The notes beneath the pieces were generated by a model. It was not told where the DNA came from. It ran no database searches and worked only from the letters and a program-made list of their open reading frames with translations. Of a stretch of DNA of 9,901 nucleotides, positions 1 to 6,673 are shown one piece after another. The position numbers and the translations under genes are program-made. Position 1 is the first letter of the stretch, and every line of letters starts with the position of its first letter. The stretch is taken from positions 1 through 9,901 of the forward strand of contig SLIE01000187.1 in assembly GCA_007135795.1 (NCBI GenBank). Direction: 5' to 3'. Origin of the DNA: Desulfobacterales bacterium. Its GTDB lineage: Bacteria > Desulfobacterota > Desulfobacteria > Desulfobacterales > Desulfosalsimonadaceae.

Positions 1-1022
1 AGCCGGCATGATGCGTAAATTGCATCGTCAAACCCGAAATAGCGATCAGCAAAAAACATGTGCCCGCTCATCTCTCCGGCAAGGACCGCATCTTCTGCCT
101 TCATTTTTTCCTTAATCAGGGAGTGTCCCGTTTTCCACATAATGGCCCTTCCACCGTGTTTTTCAATATCATCATACATTGTTTTGGAACATTTGACTTC
201 AGAAATAAAAGCAGTGCCGGGCTTTCTGGAGAGAATTTCCCTGGCGAAAATGATCATGAGACGGTCGCCATAAATAATTTCTCCGCTGTGGTCGATCACG
301 CCAATCCGGTCGCCATCCCCGTCGTATCCGATACCAACGTCCAGGGACTTGCTTTTGACCATAGCAATCAGGTCTTTCATGTTTTTTAAAACCGTGGGAT
401 CGGCTTCGTGGTTGGGGAATCGGCCGTCCATGTCACAGTAAATATCATGGACCTCGCACCCCAGGGCTCTAAGAATCGGCACGGCCACGACGCCGGCCGT
501 GCCATTGCCCGCGTCCACGCCGACTTTGAGTTTTTTCGGGATGTGGATATTATTGAGCAGGTAGTCGTGATAGTGAGAAACTATTTCAGCGGTGACCGCT
601 TCGCCCTGTTTTTCCACGAAGGCTTTGGTTTCGGATATTTTCCGGATTTCCTGCAGTTGGTTGCCGTGAACGGAATCGGTTCCCCTGCAAACTTTAAAAC
701 CATTGTACTCCGGGGGATTATGGGATGCGGTGATCATTACCCCGCCATCTGTTTGCAGGTGCCGTATCGCAAAGTAGAGAACAGGCGTCGGGCAGATGCC
801 GATATCAATTACCCGGCAACCGGTGGAAATCAAGCCGTTTGTCAGGCATTTCACATAATCGTCGGATGAGAGTCTGCAGTCCCGGCCAAGGACCAGGGTC
901 GTCGCGCCGTGCTGATTCATGTATGTGCCGATGGCTTTTCCGAGTGTTTCAACATCGTCTTCGGTTATATCCGTGCCGGCAATTCCCCTGATATCGTACT
1001 CCCTGAATATTTCCGGATTCAT
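1..1022 (-). CDS. algC: Phosphomannomutase/phosphoglucomutase, partial (C-terminus beyond window)
   Basis: This is an alpha-D-phosphohexomutase that interconverts hexose 1- and 6-phosphates (mannose and/or glucose). It supplies precursors for nucleotide sugars, exopolysaccharide and LPS in the cytoplasm. About 340 residues are present and the family is usually about 450-460, so the last quarter, including the C-terminal phosphate-binding domain, is missing. The protein starts MNPEIFREYDIRGIAG, the typical family N-terminus. The phosphoserine loop TASHNP has its Ser at residue 100. The Mg-binding loop DGDGDR is at 234-239 and the sugar-recognition loop GEMSGH at 316-321. The ATG at 1020-1022 follows a strong GGGAGGG ribosome binding site. 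The gene starts 22 bases after the rtcB stop, so it is probably co-transcribed with rtcB, although no functional link is obvious. Substrate preference (mannose or glucose) cannot be read from this part, and the gene symbol is a family label. Confidence 0.95.
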   Translation of the reverse strand, partial: MNPEIFREYDIRGIAGTDITEDDVETLGKAIGTYMNQHGATTLVLGRDCRLSSDDYVKCLTNGLISTGCRVIDIGICPTPVLYFAIRHLQTDGGVMITASHNPPEYNGFKVCRGTDSVHGNQLQEIRKISETKAFVEKQGEAVTAEIVSHYHDYLLNNIHIPKKLKVGVDAGNGTAGVVAVPILRALGCEVHDIYCDMDGRFPNHEADPTVLKNMKDLIAMVKSKSLDVGIGYDGDGDRIGVIDHSGEIIYGDRLMIIFAREILSRKPGTAFISEVKCSKTMYDDIEKHGGRAIMWKTGHSLIKEKMKAEDAVLAGEMSGHMFFADRYFGFDDAIYASCR

Positions 1023-1044
1023 GGTCCCTCCCTGGTAGATGTGG

Positions 1045-2475
1045 TTATCCTTTAACAACGGCAATCGGACGAAGTTTCGCTACTTTTCTTGAAATCCCTG
1101 ATCCGTGCGCCGCCCCGACAACCTCTGTCACGTCTTTATAAGCTTCGGACATTTCTTCAGCCATGGTGAGCTTTCCCGTTGCACGAACAAAGATGCCCTT
1201 ACTTTCAAGTTCTTCACGCAGTCGGCGACCTTTCGATGCCTTGACGGCAGCCTTGCGGCTGAGTACCCGACCGGCACCATGGCATGTAGAGCCGAAGGTT
1301 TCTTTCATAGCCGTTTCTGTACCGGCAAGTACGTAAGAGGCGGTCCCCATGTCGCCGGGAATAAGAACCGGCTGACCAAAGGGTTTGTACCGGTCGTTCA
1401 GTTGGGTATTGCCGGGCGCGAAAGAACGTGTTGCACCTTTTCGGTGCACGCATACCAACTTCCTTTCACCGTTGATGATATGATATTCTGTTTTGGCGAT
1501 GTTGTGGCAAACGTCGTATACCAAGTGCATGCCAAGTTCCCGGGGGCTTATATGAAAGACATTTAAAATTACGTCGCGGGCAATGTGCATGAGAACCTGG
1601 CGGTTGGCCCAGGCAAAGTTGGCGGCGCACGCCATTGCGTTGAAGTAATGTTCCCCTTCGGGGGATCGGAAAAGGGCGCATGCAAGTTGCCTGTCCGGGA
1701 GTTTGAAATCTTTCGATTGTTTCCGGGTCATTGCCGCCAGGAAGTCGTCACATACCTGGTGACCCAGGCCCCGGGAACCGGTATGGATCATTATGGTCAC
1801 AAGGCCCTCGGAGAGATTGAATGCATCCGCGGTGGCTTGATCGAAAATTTCTTCGACCAGGCCGATTTCAATGAAATGATTTCCCGAACCAAGCGTCCCC
1901 AACTGGGGGCGTCCTCGCTCCATGGCCCGTTGACTGACGGCTTCCGGATCCGCGTTGGGCATGCAACCCCCTTCTTCGGTGAAAAGTGCATCTGACAAGT
2001 CTCCATAACCTTTGTCGATGGCCCACTTGCTTCCCTGTTTCATGACTTTTTTCAGCTCGCTGTTGGTGAGCGGGGTTGCGCCTTTTTGTCCTACTCCAGA
2101 AGGGATATTCCGCTGCATTGTAACGGCAAGGGTTTCGAGGTTGTCCTGAACATCTTTCAGCGTGAGTTTCGTGCTGGCAAGCCGCACCCCGCAGTTGATA
2201 TCGTAGCCGACACCGCCGGGGGATATGATCCCGGTGTCGAGATCAAAGGCGGCGACCCCACCGATCGGAAAGCCGTATCCCCAGTGTACATCCGGCATGG
2301 CGAGGGCGACACTTATGATTCCGGGCAGTTGCGCCACGTTTACCAGCTGTTTGTATGCTTCTTCCTGCTTCACGGCGTCGATAAGGGCAGTGCTGGAATA
2401 GATTCTTGCAGGTACATGCATGGCGCCGGTTTTTTTAATTTCCCAGCGATACGGATCAATTTGAATGAGTTCCAT
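1045..2475 (-). CDS. rtcB: RNA-splicing ligase RtcB
   Basis: This GTP- and Mn-dependent RNA ligase joins 2',3'-cyclic phosphate or 3'-phosphate ends to 5'-OH ends in tRNA splicing or RNA repair. At 476 residues it is full length and of the long form typical of archaea and many bacteria. It begins MELIQIDPYRWEIKKTG, a standard family start. All active-site motifs are visible: DINCGVR (D92, C95), GSGNHF (N199, H200), IHTGSRG (H231), CHNIAK (H324), HRKGATR (345-351) and CHGAGR with the guanylylated His at 399. Spacing matches the Pyrococcus enzyme, where the equivalents are D95, C98, N202, H203, H234, H329 and H404 (numbers from memory). It lies 120 bases after the gene for archease, its activator, and 22 bases before the phosphohexomutase gene. 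A candidate promoter of its own sits at 2496-2524. The ribosome binding site is weak (AGG, 8 bases from the ATG). No damage is seen. Confidence 0.98.
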   Translation of the reverse strand: MELIQIDPYRWEIKKTGAMHVPARIYSSTALIDAVKQEEAYKQLVNVAQLPGIISVALAMPDVHWGYGFPIGGVAAFDLDTGIISPGGVGYDINCGVRLASTKLTLKDVQDNLETLAVTMQRNIPSGVGQKGATPLTNSELKKVMKQGSKWAIDKGYGDLSDALFTEEGGCMPNADPEAVSQRAMERGRPQLGTLGSGNHFIEIGLVEEIFDQATADAFNLSEGLVTIMIHTGSRGLGHQVCDDFLAAMTRKQSKDFKLPDRQLACALFRSPEGEHYFNAMACAANFAWANRQVLMHIARDVILNVFHISPRELGMHLVYDVCHNIAKTEYHIINGERKLVCVHRKGATRSFAPGNTQLNDRYKPFGQPVLIPGDMGTASYVLAGTETAMKETFGSTCHGAGRVLSRKAAVKASKGRRLREELESKGIFVRATGKLTMAEEMSEAYKDVTEVVGAAHGSGISRKVAKLRPIAVVKG

Positions 2476-2495
2476 TTTTTATACCTGTGATAAAA

Positions 2496-2524
2496 ATTAT
2501 ATAACCTGCAACAGGTGATGTTTC
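2496..2524 (-). promoter_or_regulatory. Candidate rtcB promoter with a dyad in its spacer
   Basis: Read on the minus strand, a perfect -10 TATAAT (2501-2496) lies 17 bases after a weak -35 GAAACA (2524-2519; 3 of 6 match TTGACA). Transcription would start near 2489, about 14 bases before the rtcB ATG. The spacer holds a perfect dyad, ACCTG-TTG-CAGGT (2516-2504), and a further half-site ACAGGT lies at 2488-2483. This could be an operator for a regulator that binds between the two hexamers. Alternatively, the dyad could be a short RNA hairpin inside a longer operon transcript. This is inferred from sequence only. Confidence 0.35.
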
Positions 2525-2536
2525 ATGGGTTGTATA

Positions 2537-2554
2537 TAAAAACCGGATAACGGT
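2537..2554 (-). terminator. Weak terminator-like hairpin between archease and rtcB genes
   Basis: On the minus strand, 42 bases after the archease stop, ACCG-TTATC-CGGT is followed by a TTTTATATA tract. The stem is only 4-5 bp, so termination would be partial at best. It could reduce read-through from the moeA-PBP/archease unit into rtcB, which has its own candidate promoter downstream. Confidence 0.2.
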
Positions 2555-2595
2555 ATTAGCCTTCCAGCCGGCAAAAACAAGGTTTACAGTAGAGA

Positions 2596-3009
2596 CTATA
2601 TATCAAAGATAACCGTTATTTCGAATCCTCCGGGGATTTTCCTGATATCCCCGCCGGCATAGGTAACTGCTTTTATATCCATGTGGAGCTTGTGTTTGCG
2701 GGGATCGTATTTCTCGTAGCCGATCCGTTCTTTTGCCGCAGACCCATTGGTCATTTCGACTTCAAGGGCAGCTGCAAGCAGTTCTTCCCCGTTAAACATG
2801 TAGAGCAATTCCCGCAGCGTGTTTATCAAAAGATCCGTTTCGTCCATACCTTCTATCGTTATCGTACGTTCCCGGACCGGTTCAACCCGTGCCAACTCCG
2901 TTATCTGTGAAAGCATTCCCCTGGCGGCTTCTGAAAAAAGTGAAGGTAGATCGGGGGCCCAAACCCGTATTCCTGTATCCGCTGTATGTTCGATCACTTC
3001 AAAAGGCAT
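2596..3009 (-). CDS. Archease, RtcB-activating protein
   Basis: Archease is a small metal-binding protein that speeds RtcB guanylylation and allows multiple turnover. The 137-residue length is normal for the family. The N-terminus MPFEVIEHTADTGIRVWA carries the conserved HTAD signature (H8, D11). The C-terminus GGFEITVIFDI ends with the conserved Asp (D136) that, as I recall the family, helps bind calcium or another divalent metal. The middle segment with LLINTLRELLYM is also typical. The ATG (3007-3009) sits inside the 3' end of the MoeA-PBP gene, with an 11-base overlap. Its only ribosome-binding-like sequence, GGAAG, lies within that gene, so translational coupling is likely. rtcB follows 120 bases downstream. 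Identification is strong from the motifs and the partner gene. Confidence 0.96.
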   Translation of the reverse strand: MPFEVIEHTADTGIRVWAPDLPSLFSEAARGMLSQITELARVEPVRERTITIEGMDETDLLINTLRELLYMFNGEELLAAALEVEMTNGSAAKERIGYEKYDPRKHKLHMDIKAVTYAGGDIRKIPGGFEITVIFDI

Positions 3010-4966
3010 CGGATGACTTCCATATCAGCTTTCCCGTGTTTTGCGTGTGGTAACCGCCGAGCTTCCCAACCCTGAGGATGAATTCCTCCGAGGCGATAAT
3101 CGCCATAAGCATCTTTACCTGGGGGGTAGATGCGAATTTTTCGGGTATTACGAGATCATACGATTCTGTGGCAACCGGAATAAAATCAAGGTCAAGCGCT
3201 TTTGCGGCGGCGTATATGCCCAAACCCGCATCAGCCGTTTTGCCAAGCACAGCGACCGCGACTGCCATGTGTGTGAATTCCTCGTTTTCATACCCCCGGA
3301 TTTTCCCGGCATCGATCCCCATGCGTTCCAGGTGATAATCCAGAAGAACCCGGGTTCCCGACCCGGCCTGGCGGTTTATGAACACAATGTCATCCCGGAT
3401 AAGATCCTGTATCCCCTGGATACTTTTTGGGTTGCCCTTTGGAATGATGAGCCCCTGATCACGTTGTACCAGGTGAACCAGTCGAACCGACGTGTTCGGC
3501 AGATATTTTTTAATATAGGATATATTGTAAGTCCCGTCCGTGGTGTCGAGTAAGTGTGAACCGGCGATATGGCAAAGATTCTTGCGTACGGCCACCAGTC
3601 CGCCCATGGAACCCACGTGACTCGATGACAAGCTGAAAACGTGGCTTTTTGCACGCAGCAGATCCGTCAGGATATCAAGTGTGTTGTCATGGCTGCCGAC
3701 AACCACGATGGTGTCGTCAATAACTTTTTTCGGTTTCAGAAGCCTTGCGGGGACAGCCTCGTTCTCCCGGATGCCTTCGGTGTCAGCCGGTATCCGGATG
3801 ATGCCGTCCGCTTCGGTAATGGAGGTGATGGTCCCTGCCCCCCGGGGGAGGGGTGTGGCCACGATCCTGTCGTCCACCCGGCCGAGTTTTACTCTTAGAA
3901 ATTCCTCGATGCCAAGTCTGGATGCCAGTTTTTTGGTGGGGAGGACATCGATGATTTCCTCTTCGGGTTCGCTTCGGTTAAGCATGGCGGCGATAAGCGG
4001 TCTGATGAACTGTTCGAAACAGATTATCGCTGATACGGGATACCCCGGAACGCCGAAAACCGGTTTATTTTCAATTTTTCCGATAATGCTTGGTTTTCCG
4101 GGCATGATCGTGACGCCGTGGACCAGCACGTCTCCCAGATCGGCAATGATCGCTCTTGCGAAATCCTCGCTTCCGGCTGAAGAACCGCCTAAAATCATGA
4201 TCATGTCGAATTCGTCTGTTTCCGCTATCTGCGACCGGGCGTACTTTACAACAGTTTCCCGGATATTGCCGATATCATCTGAGATGATATTATGCAAAAC
4301 TGCGTTTGCTCCCATATCGTTGATCATTTTGCCGAGAACATGGGAGTTCGATTCAACCACTTTGCCCTGCGCAAGTTCGCCGGCAGCAGCTTCTTCGTAA
4401 GAAACCAGCTCAGAACCGGTCGGCAGCACAAGCACGTTTGGTTTCCGGATAACAATGACCTCTGAAATTCCTCCTGCCAGCAGTGCACCCAGGCAATAGG
4501 GCGTGATAATATGATGCCTTGGAAACAAAAGTTCCGTGGCGACAATATCTTCCCCCATCCGCCGGACATGTTGCCATGGAAAAGCCGGCGCCTCGATTTC
4601 AATGGTGGATTCGTCTCCGGCAATGATATGTTCGATCATGATGACCGCATTGGTACCTGGCGGCATGACATGGCCGGTATTGATATAAATCGCCTCACTG
4701 TCGATCGACAGGGTTTTGGGGGTCGATTCACTGGCACCGTAGGTGGTCTCCGCCTTGACCGCGACACCGTCCATGGCCGCAGCATGGAAGGCAGGGGAGG
4801 AGAATCTTGCAAACACGGGTTCGATCAATACCCGTCCGACAGCATCGGGTGTGGCCACGGTTTCCGGACCCATTTGTTTTTCGATTGATTTGAAAGCGTC
4901 GAACATGCATTTTCGGGCATCTTCAAGCGTGTGCAGGTTAAGATAGATATTCCGGGGGGTGTTCAT
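2999..4966 (-). CDS. moeA: MoeA-type molybdopterin molybdotransferase fused to a PBP-like domain
   Basis: The N-terminal part is MoeA-like and so predicted to act in inserting molybdate or tungstate into adenylylated molybdopterin. Residues 1 to about 415 form MoeA: AMDGVAV (64-70), NTGHVMPPGTNAV (96-108), GEDI (138-141), PTGSEL (182-187), GGSSAGSED (260-268), MPGKPS (288-293) and GVPGYPVSA (305-313). Residues from about 419 to 640 form a LysR-substrate/periplasmic-binding-like domain (IVVVGSHDN; NRQAGSGTR at 531-539), a known fusion architecture. It has no signal peptide, so the domain is cytoplasmic and may sense an oxyanion or ligand. Compared with classical MoeA it has MDGVA for MDGYA and TGSE for TGDE. 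I chose the ATG at 4964-4966 (655 residues), where family similarity begins. An in-frame TTG 39 bases upstream (4-5005) would add a low-complexity NPNPNG stretch and lies upstream of the candidate start of transcription. The 3' end overlaps archease by 11 bases. Confidence 0.93.
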   Translation of the reverse strand: MNTPRNIYLNLHTLEDARKCMFDAFKSIEKQMGPETVATPDAVGRVLIEPVFARFSSPAFHAAAMDGVAVKAETTYGASESTPKTLSIDSEAIYINTGHVMPPGTNAVIMIEHIIAGDESTIEIEAPAFPWQHVRRMGEDIVATELLFPRHHIITPYCLGALLAGGISEVIVIRKPNVLVLPTGSELVSYEEAAAGELAQGKVVESNSHVLGKMINDMGANAVLHNIISDDIGNIRETVVKYARSQIAETDEFDMIMILGGSSAGSEDFARAIIADLGDVLVHGVTIMPGKPSIIGKIENKPVFGVPGYPVSAIICFEQFIRPLIAAMLNRSEPEEEIIDVLPTKKLASRLGIEEFLRVKLGRVDDRIVATPLPRGAGTITSITEADGIIRIPADTEGIRENEAVPARLLKPKKVIDDTIVVVGSHDNTLDILTDLLRAKSHVFSLSSSHVGSMGGLVAVRKNLCHIAGSHLLDTTDGTYNISYIKKYLPNTSVRLVHLVQRDQGLIIPKGNPKSIQGIQDLIRDDIVFINRQAGSGTRVLLDYHLERMGIDAGKIRGYENEEFTHMAVAVAVLGKTADAGLGIYAAAKALDLDFIPVATESYDLVIPEKFASTPQVKMLMAIIASEEFILRVGKLGGYHTQNTGKLIWKSSDAF

Positions 4967-5001
4967 TCGTTTTATTCCGTTCGGGTTCGGGTTATGGCTT
5001 A

Positions 5002-5029
5002 ACAATAATTATTCAGCTTTGAAATTCAA
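5002..5029 (-). promoter_or_regulatory. Candidate promoter for the moeA-PBP/archease unit
   Basis: On the minus strand, TTGAAT (5029-5024; 4 of 6 match TTGACA) and TATTGT (5007-5002; 4 of 6 match TATAAT) are 16 bases apart. Transcription would start near 4995, leaving a leader of about 29 bases before the ATG at 4966. Both hexamers are imperfect. The support is mainly their position between the repeat-filled gap and the gene. Confidence 0.25.
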
Positions 5030-5106
5030 GTGTTTTCCGTCTGGGATTATTTACGATAGTCATAAGATTGATGCGCCAGAAAAAAGTCCAAAATATGCAA
5101 GATGGC

Positions 5107-5234
5107 TTTGTAAAAAGTTCAAGATCAAGGCTTGCGCGATCTCGAAGAATGCAGCGTACTCAAGTATACGTAAAATTCTGAGAGATTGCGCGTAACGCAG
5201 ATTTTGTGACTTTTTACGATTGCATCAATATTGA
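5107..5234 (+). repeat. Dispersed hairpin repeat, element A
   Basis: The element has imperfect inverted ends: GTAAAAAGT at 5110-5118 matches the reverse complement of the CTTTTTAC end (5210-5217), and GCGCGATCTC on the left mirrors GAGATTGCGC on the right. The centre is a weak dyad around GTACTCAAGTATAC. The right end reads TTTTTACGATTGCATCAA and runs into a perfect 12-bp palindrome, ATCAATATTGAT (5224-5235). It has no coding potential. It resembles a MITE-like repeat I recall from Desulfobacterota genomes, which is memory and not checked. The strand given is the reading direction and is arbitrary. Confidence 0.6.
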
Positions 5235-5259
5235 TACACTCGTAAAAAGTCACAAAATC
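5200..5259. repeat. Perfect 20-bp inverted repeat at the junction of elements A and B
   Basis: The arm at 5200-5219 (GATTTTGTGACTTTTTACGA) is exactly reverse-complemented at 5240-5259. A 20-base loop between them contains the 12-bp palindrome ATCAATATTGAT. The left arm is the right end of element A and the right arm is the left end of element B, so the two repeats meet as mirrored termini. As RNA or single-stranded DNA this would form a long, A/T-rich hairpin. It lies downstream of moeA on the minus strand and might influence transcription or mRNA decay there. Confidence 0.85.
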
Positions 5260-5400
5260 AGTGAATATGGCTAAGTTAAAAGTTCCATATACAAGGCGTA
5301 GTGAGTTTTCATTTGCGATGGCATACATATAGTATTCCGAGCGAATGGAAAATCACTGCAACGAAGTAGATCGGACTTTTAACGACGCCATCAATATTGA
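5240..5400 (+). repeat. Dispersed compound repeat, copy B
   Basis: The sequence begins TCGTAAAAAGTCACAAAA, passes through GTTCCATAT and TATTCCGAGCGAATG, then CAACGAAGTAGAT, and ends TTTTAACGACGCCATCAA. The reverse complement of 7871-8035 follows the same order almost base for base, apart from about 24 extra bases here (near 5310-5335) and a 3-base gap. The terminal 24 bases (5377-5400) match the end of element A (5211-5234) at 20 positions. The repeat runs into moeA and contains its last two codons and stop (5391-5399). No ORF of its own is credible. Confidence 0.8.
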
Positions 5401-6629
5401 AACGGCATTACCTGCACGACCGTGTCCTTAACGAGCCCTTCACTGTTCATGTCGATTTTTACAAGCCCGTCAGCATCCAGCATGGTTCGGATCAAACCGG
5501 AGGGGCCTAAAATCGGTTCTGCATAATATAACCCATTTTTTTCTACGATTCGTACGCGCACATAATCGATGCGGCCCTGTGCCGATGAGAGGTTGCGGGA
5601 TAAGACGGCGGGGATGCTGTAGTGATTATTTGAAAACATGGTGGTTCCACCGATATGTCTGACGCAGGGCTTTACGAAAATTTCGAAAATTACCATGGCC
5701 GACGCCACGTGACCCGGAAGGCCCCAGACGGTTTTACCGCCTGTTTGCGCAATTATGGTCGGCTTGCCGGGCTTCACCGGCAAGCCGTGGACCAGAATTT
5801 TCGAGTGCTGAAGCGCTTCGATCACCTCTATGGTAAGATCTCGGGTGCCAACCGAGCTGCCTCCGGACAGAATCAACAGGTCGCATTCGGCAAGGGCTTT
5901 TTCGGCAATGGTCAGCAGGGGATCGAACTGGTCACCGGCAATCCCGTAGGATCTGGGGAGACCGCCGCATAAATGAATCGCGGCCGACAAGGTGTAGGTG
6001 TTGATATCCCGTATGCAACCCGTTTCAGGGACACTGTCGGCTTCAACCACTTCGTCCCCTGTGGAGATAATGCCGACTAAGGGCTTCTTGTAAACCTTGA
6101 TGTCGGTCTTTCCCATTGCGGCAATGATCCCGGCTTCCTGGGGGCGAAGGCGTCTGCCCGGTCCCAGCAGCGGCGTGTTGATTCGTATGTCCTCGTCTTT
6201 TCTGATTATGTGCGTGCCGGGTGCCACCCGCTTGTATACCTCGATGGCGGTGTCATCGATCTCTGACGTGTGCTCGATCATCATGACCGCATCCGCGCCA
6301 TCGGGGAGCATTCCGCCGGTGGCAATCCGCATGGCAGTGCCGGCAGAAACGGCCGCATCCGGCTTTTTCCCCATTGGCACGGAACCCTGGACTTCAAGAA
6401 ATGCCGGGTTCCCTTCGGAGGCACCAAAGGTGTCCGAAGCGCGAAGCGCGTACCCATCCATGGTGGAGCGTTCAAAACCGGGTAAATCAATATTCGAGAC
6501 AATTTCTTCAGCCAGTATTCGGCCGGCAGCGTCCAGCAGGTCGATGGTTTCAATACTTGTTTGCGGGAAACCGGCAATGTATTCGAAAACCTTCTCAACC
6601 GGTGTTACACTGAAAAATTCTTTTGTCAT
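5391..6629 (-). CDS. moeA: Molybdopterin molybdenumtransferase MoeA
   Basis: MoeA uses molybdate and adenylylated molybdopterin to form active molybdenum cofactor in the cytoplasm. The 412-residue length is normal for stand-alone MoeA. Visible motifs are STMDGYA (55-61, D58), ATGGMLPDGADAV (103-115), STGDE (189-193), SGGSSVG with the following Asp at 264 (255-264), KPGKPT (286-291) and GLPGH (303-307). All match the classical MoeA/gephyrin-E pattern, unlike the fused paralogue downstream. The only near Met is the ATG at 6627-6629; an AGGA lies 11 bases upstream, a rather long spacing. The gene follows the DapF-family gene by 44 bases and is probably co-transcribed with it. Its final residues Gln-Tyr and the TGA stop come from an end motif of the neighbouring repeat, so the natural C-terminus may have been altered slightly without loss of any known motif. 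Confidence 0.96.
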   Translation of the reverse strand: MTKEFFSVTPVEKVFEYIAGFPQTSIETIDLLDAAGRILAEEIVSNIDLPGFERSTMDGYALRASDTFGASEGNPAFLEVQGSVPMGKKPDAAVSAGTAMRIATGGMLPDGADAVMMIEHTSEIDDTAIEVYKRVAPGTHIIRKDEDIRINTPLLGPGRRLRPQEAGIIAAMGKTDIKVYKKPLVGIISTGDEVVEADSVPETGCIRDINTYTLSAAIHLCGGLPRSYGIAGDQFDPLLTIAEKALAECDLLILSGGSSVGTRDLTIEVIEALQHSKILVHGLPVKPGKPTIIAQTGGKTVWGLPGHVASAMVIFEIFVKPCVRHIGGTTMFSNNHYSIPAVLSRNLSSAQGRIDYVRVRIVEKNGLYYAEPILGPSGLIRTMLDADGLVKIDMNSEGLVKDTVVQVMPFQY

Positions 6630-6673
6630 GATTATATGGATCCTGTTTCAGGGTATGGTTTCAAGGTATAGTT

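Noticed and set aside
408..869. Plus-strand open frame opposite the phosphohexomutase gene
   Set aside because: The minus-strand frame carries every catalytic loop of the phosphohexomutase family, so the plus-strand frame is a shadow.
3681..4400. Long plus-strand open frame of 239 codons opposite the MoeA-PBP gene
   Set aside because: It is antisense to a well-supported gene, its composition mirrors the codons of that gene, and its translation has no recognisable family features.
4967..5005. TTG start at 5005 that would add 13 residues (MLSHNPNPNGIKR) to the MoeA-PBP protein
   Set aside because: Family similarity begins at the internal ATG (4964-4966). The extension is low complexity from a GTTCGG tandem repeat and would start upstream of the candidate transcription start.
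5125..5328. Small minus-strand open frame within the repeat-filled gap
   Set aside because: It lies across two dispersed repeats, has no ribosome binding site that I can see, and no counterpart reading frame survives in repeat copy C.
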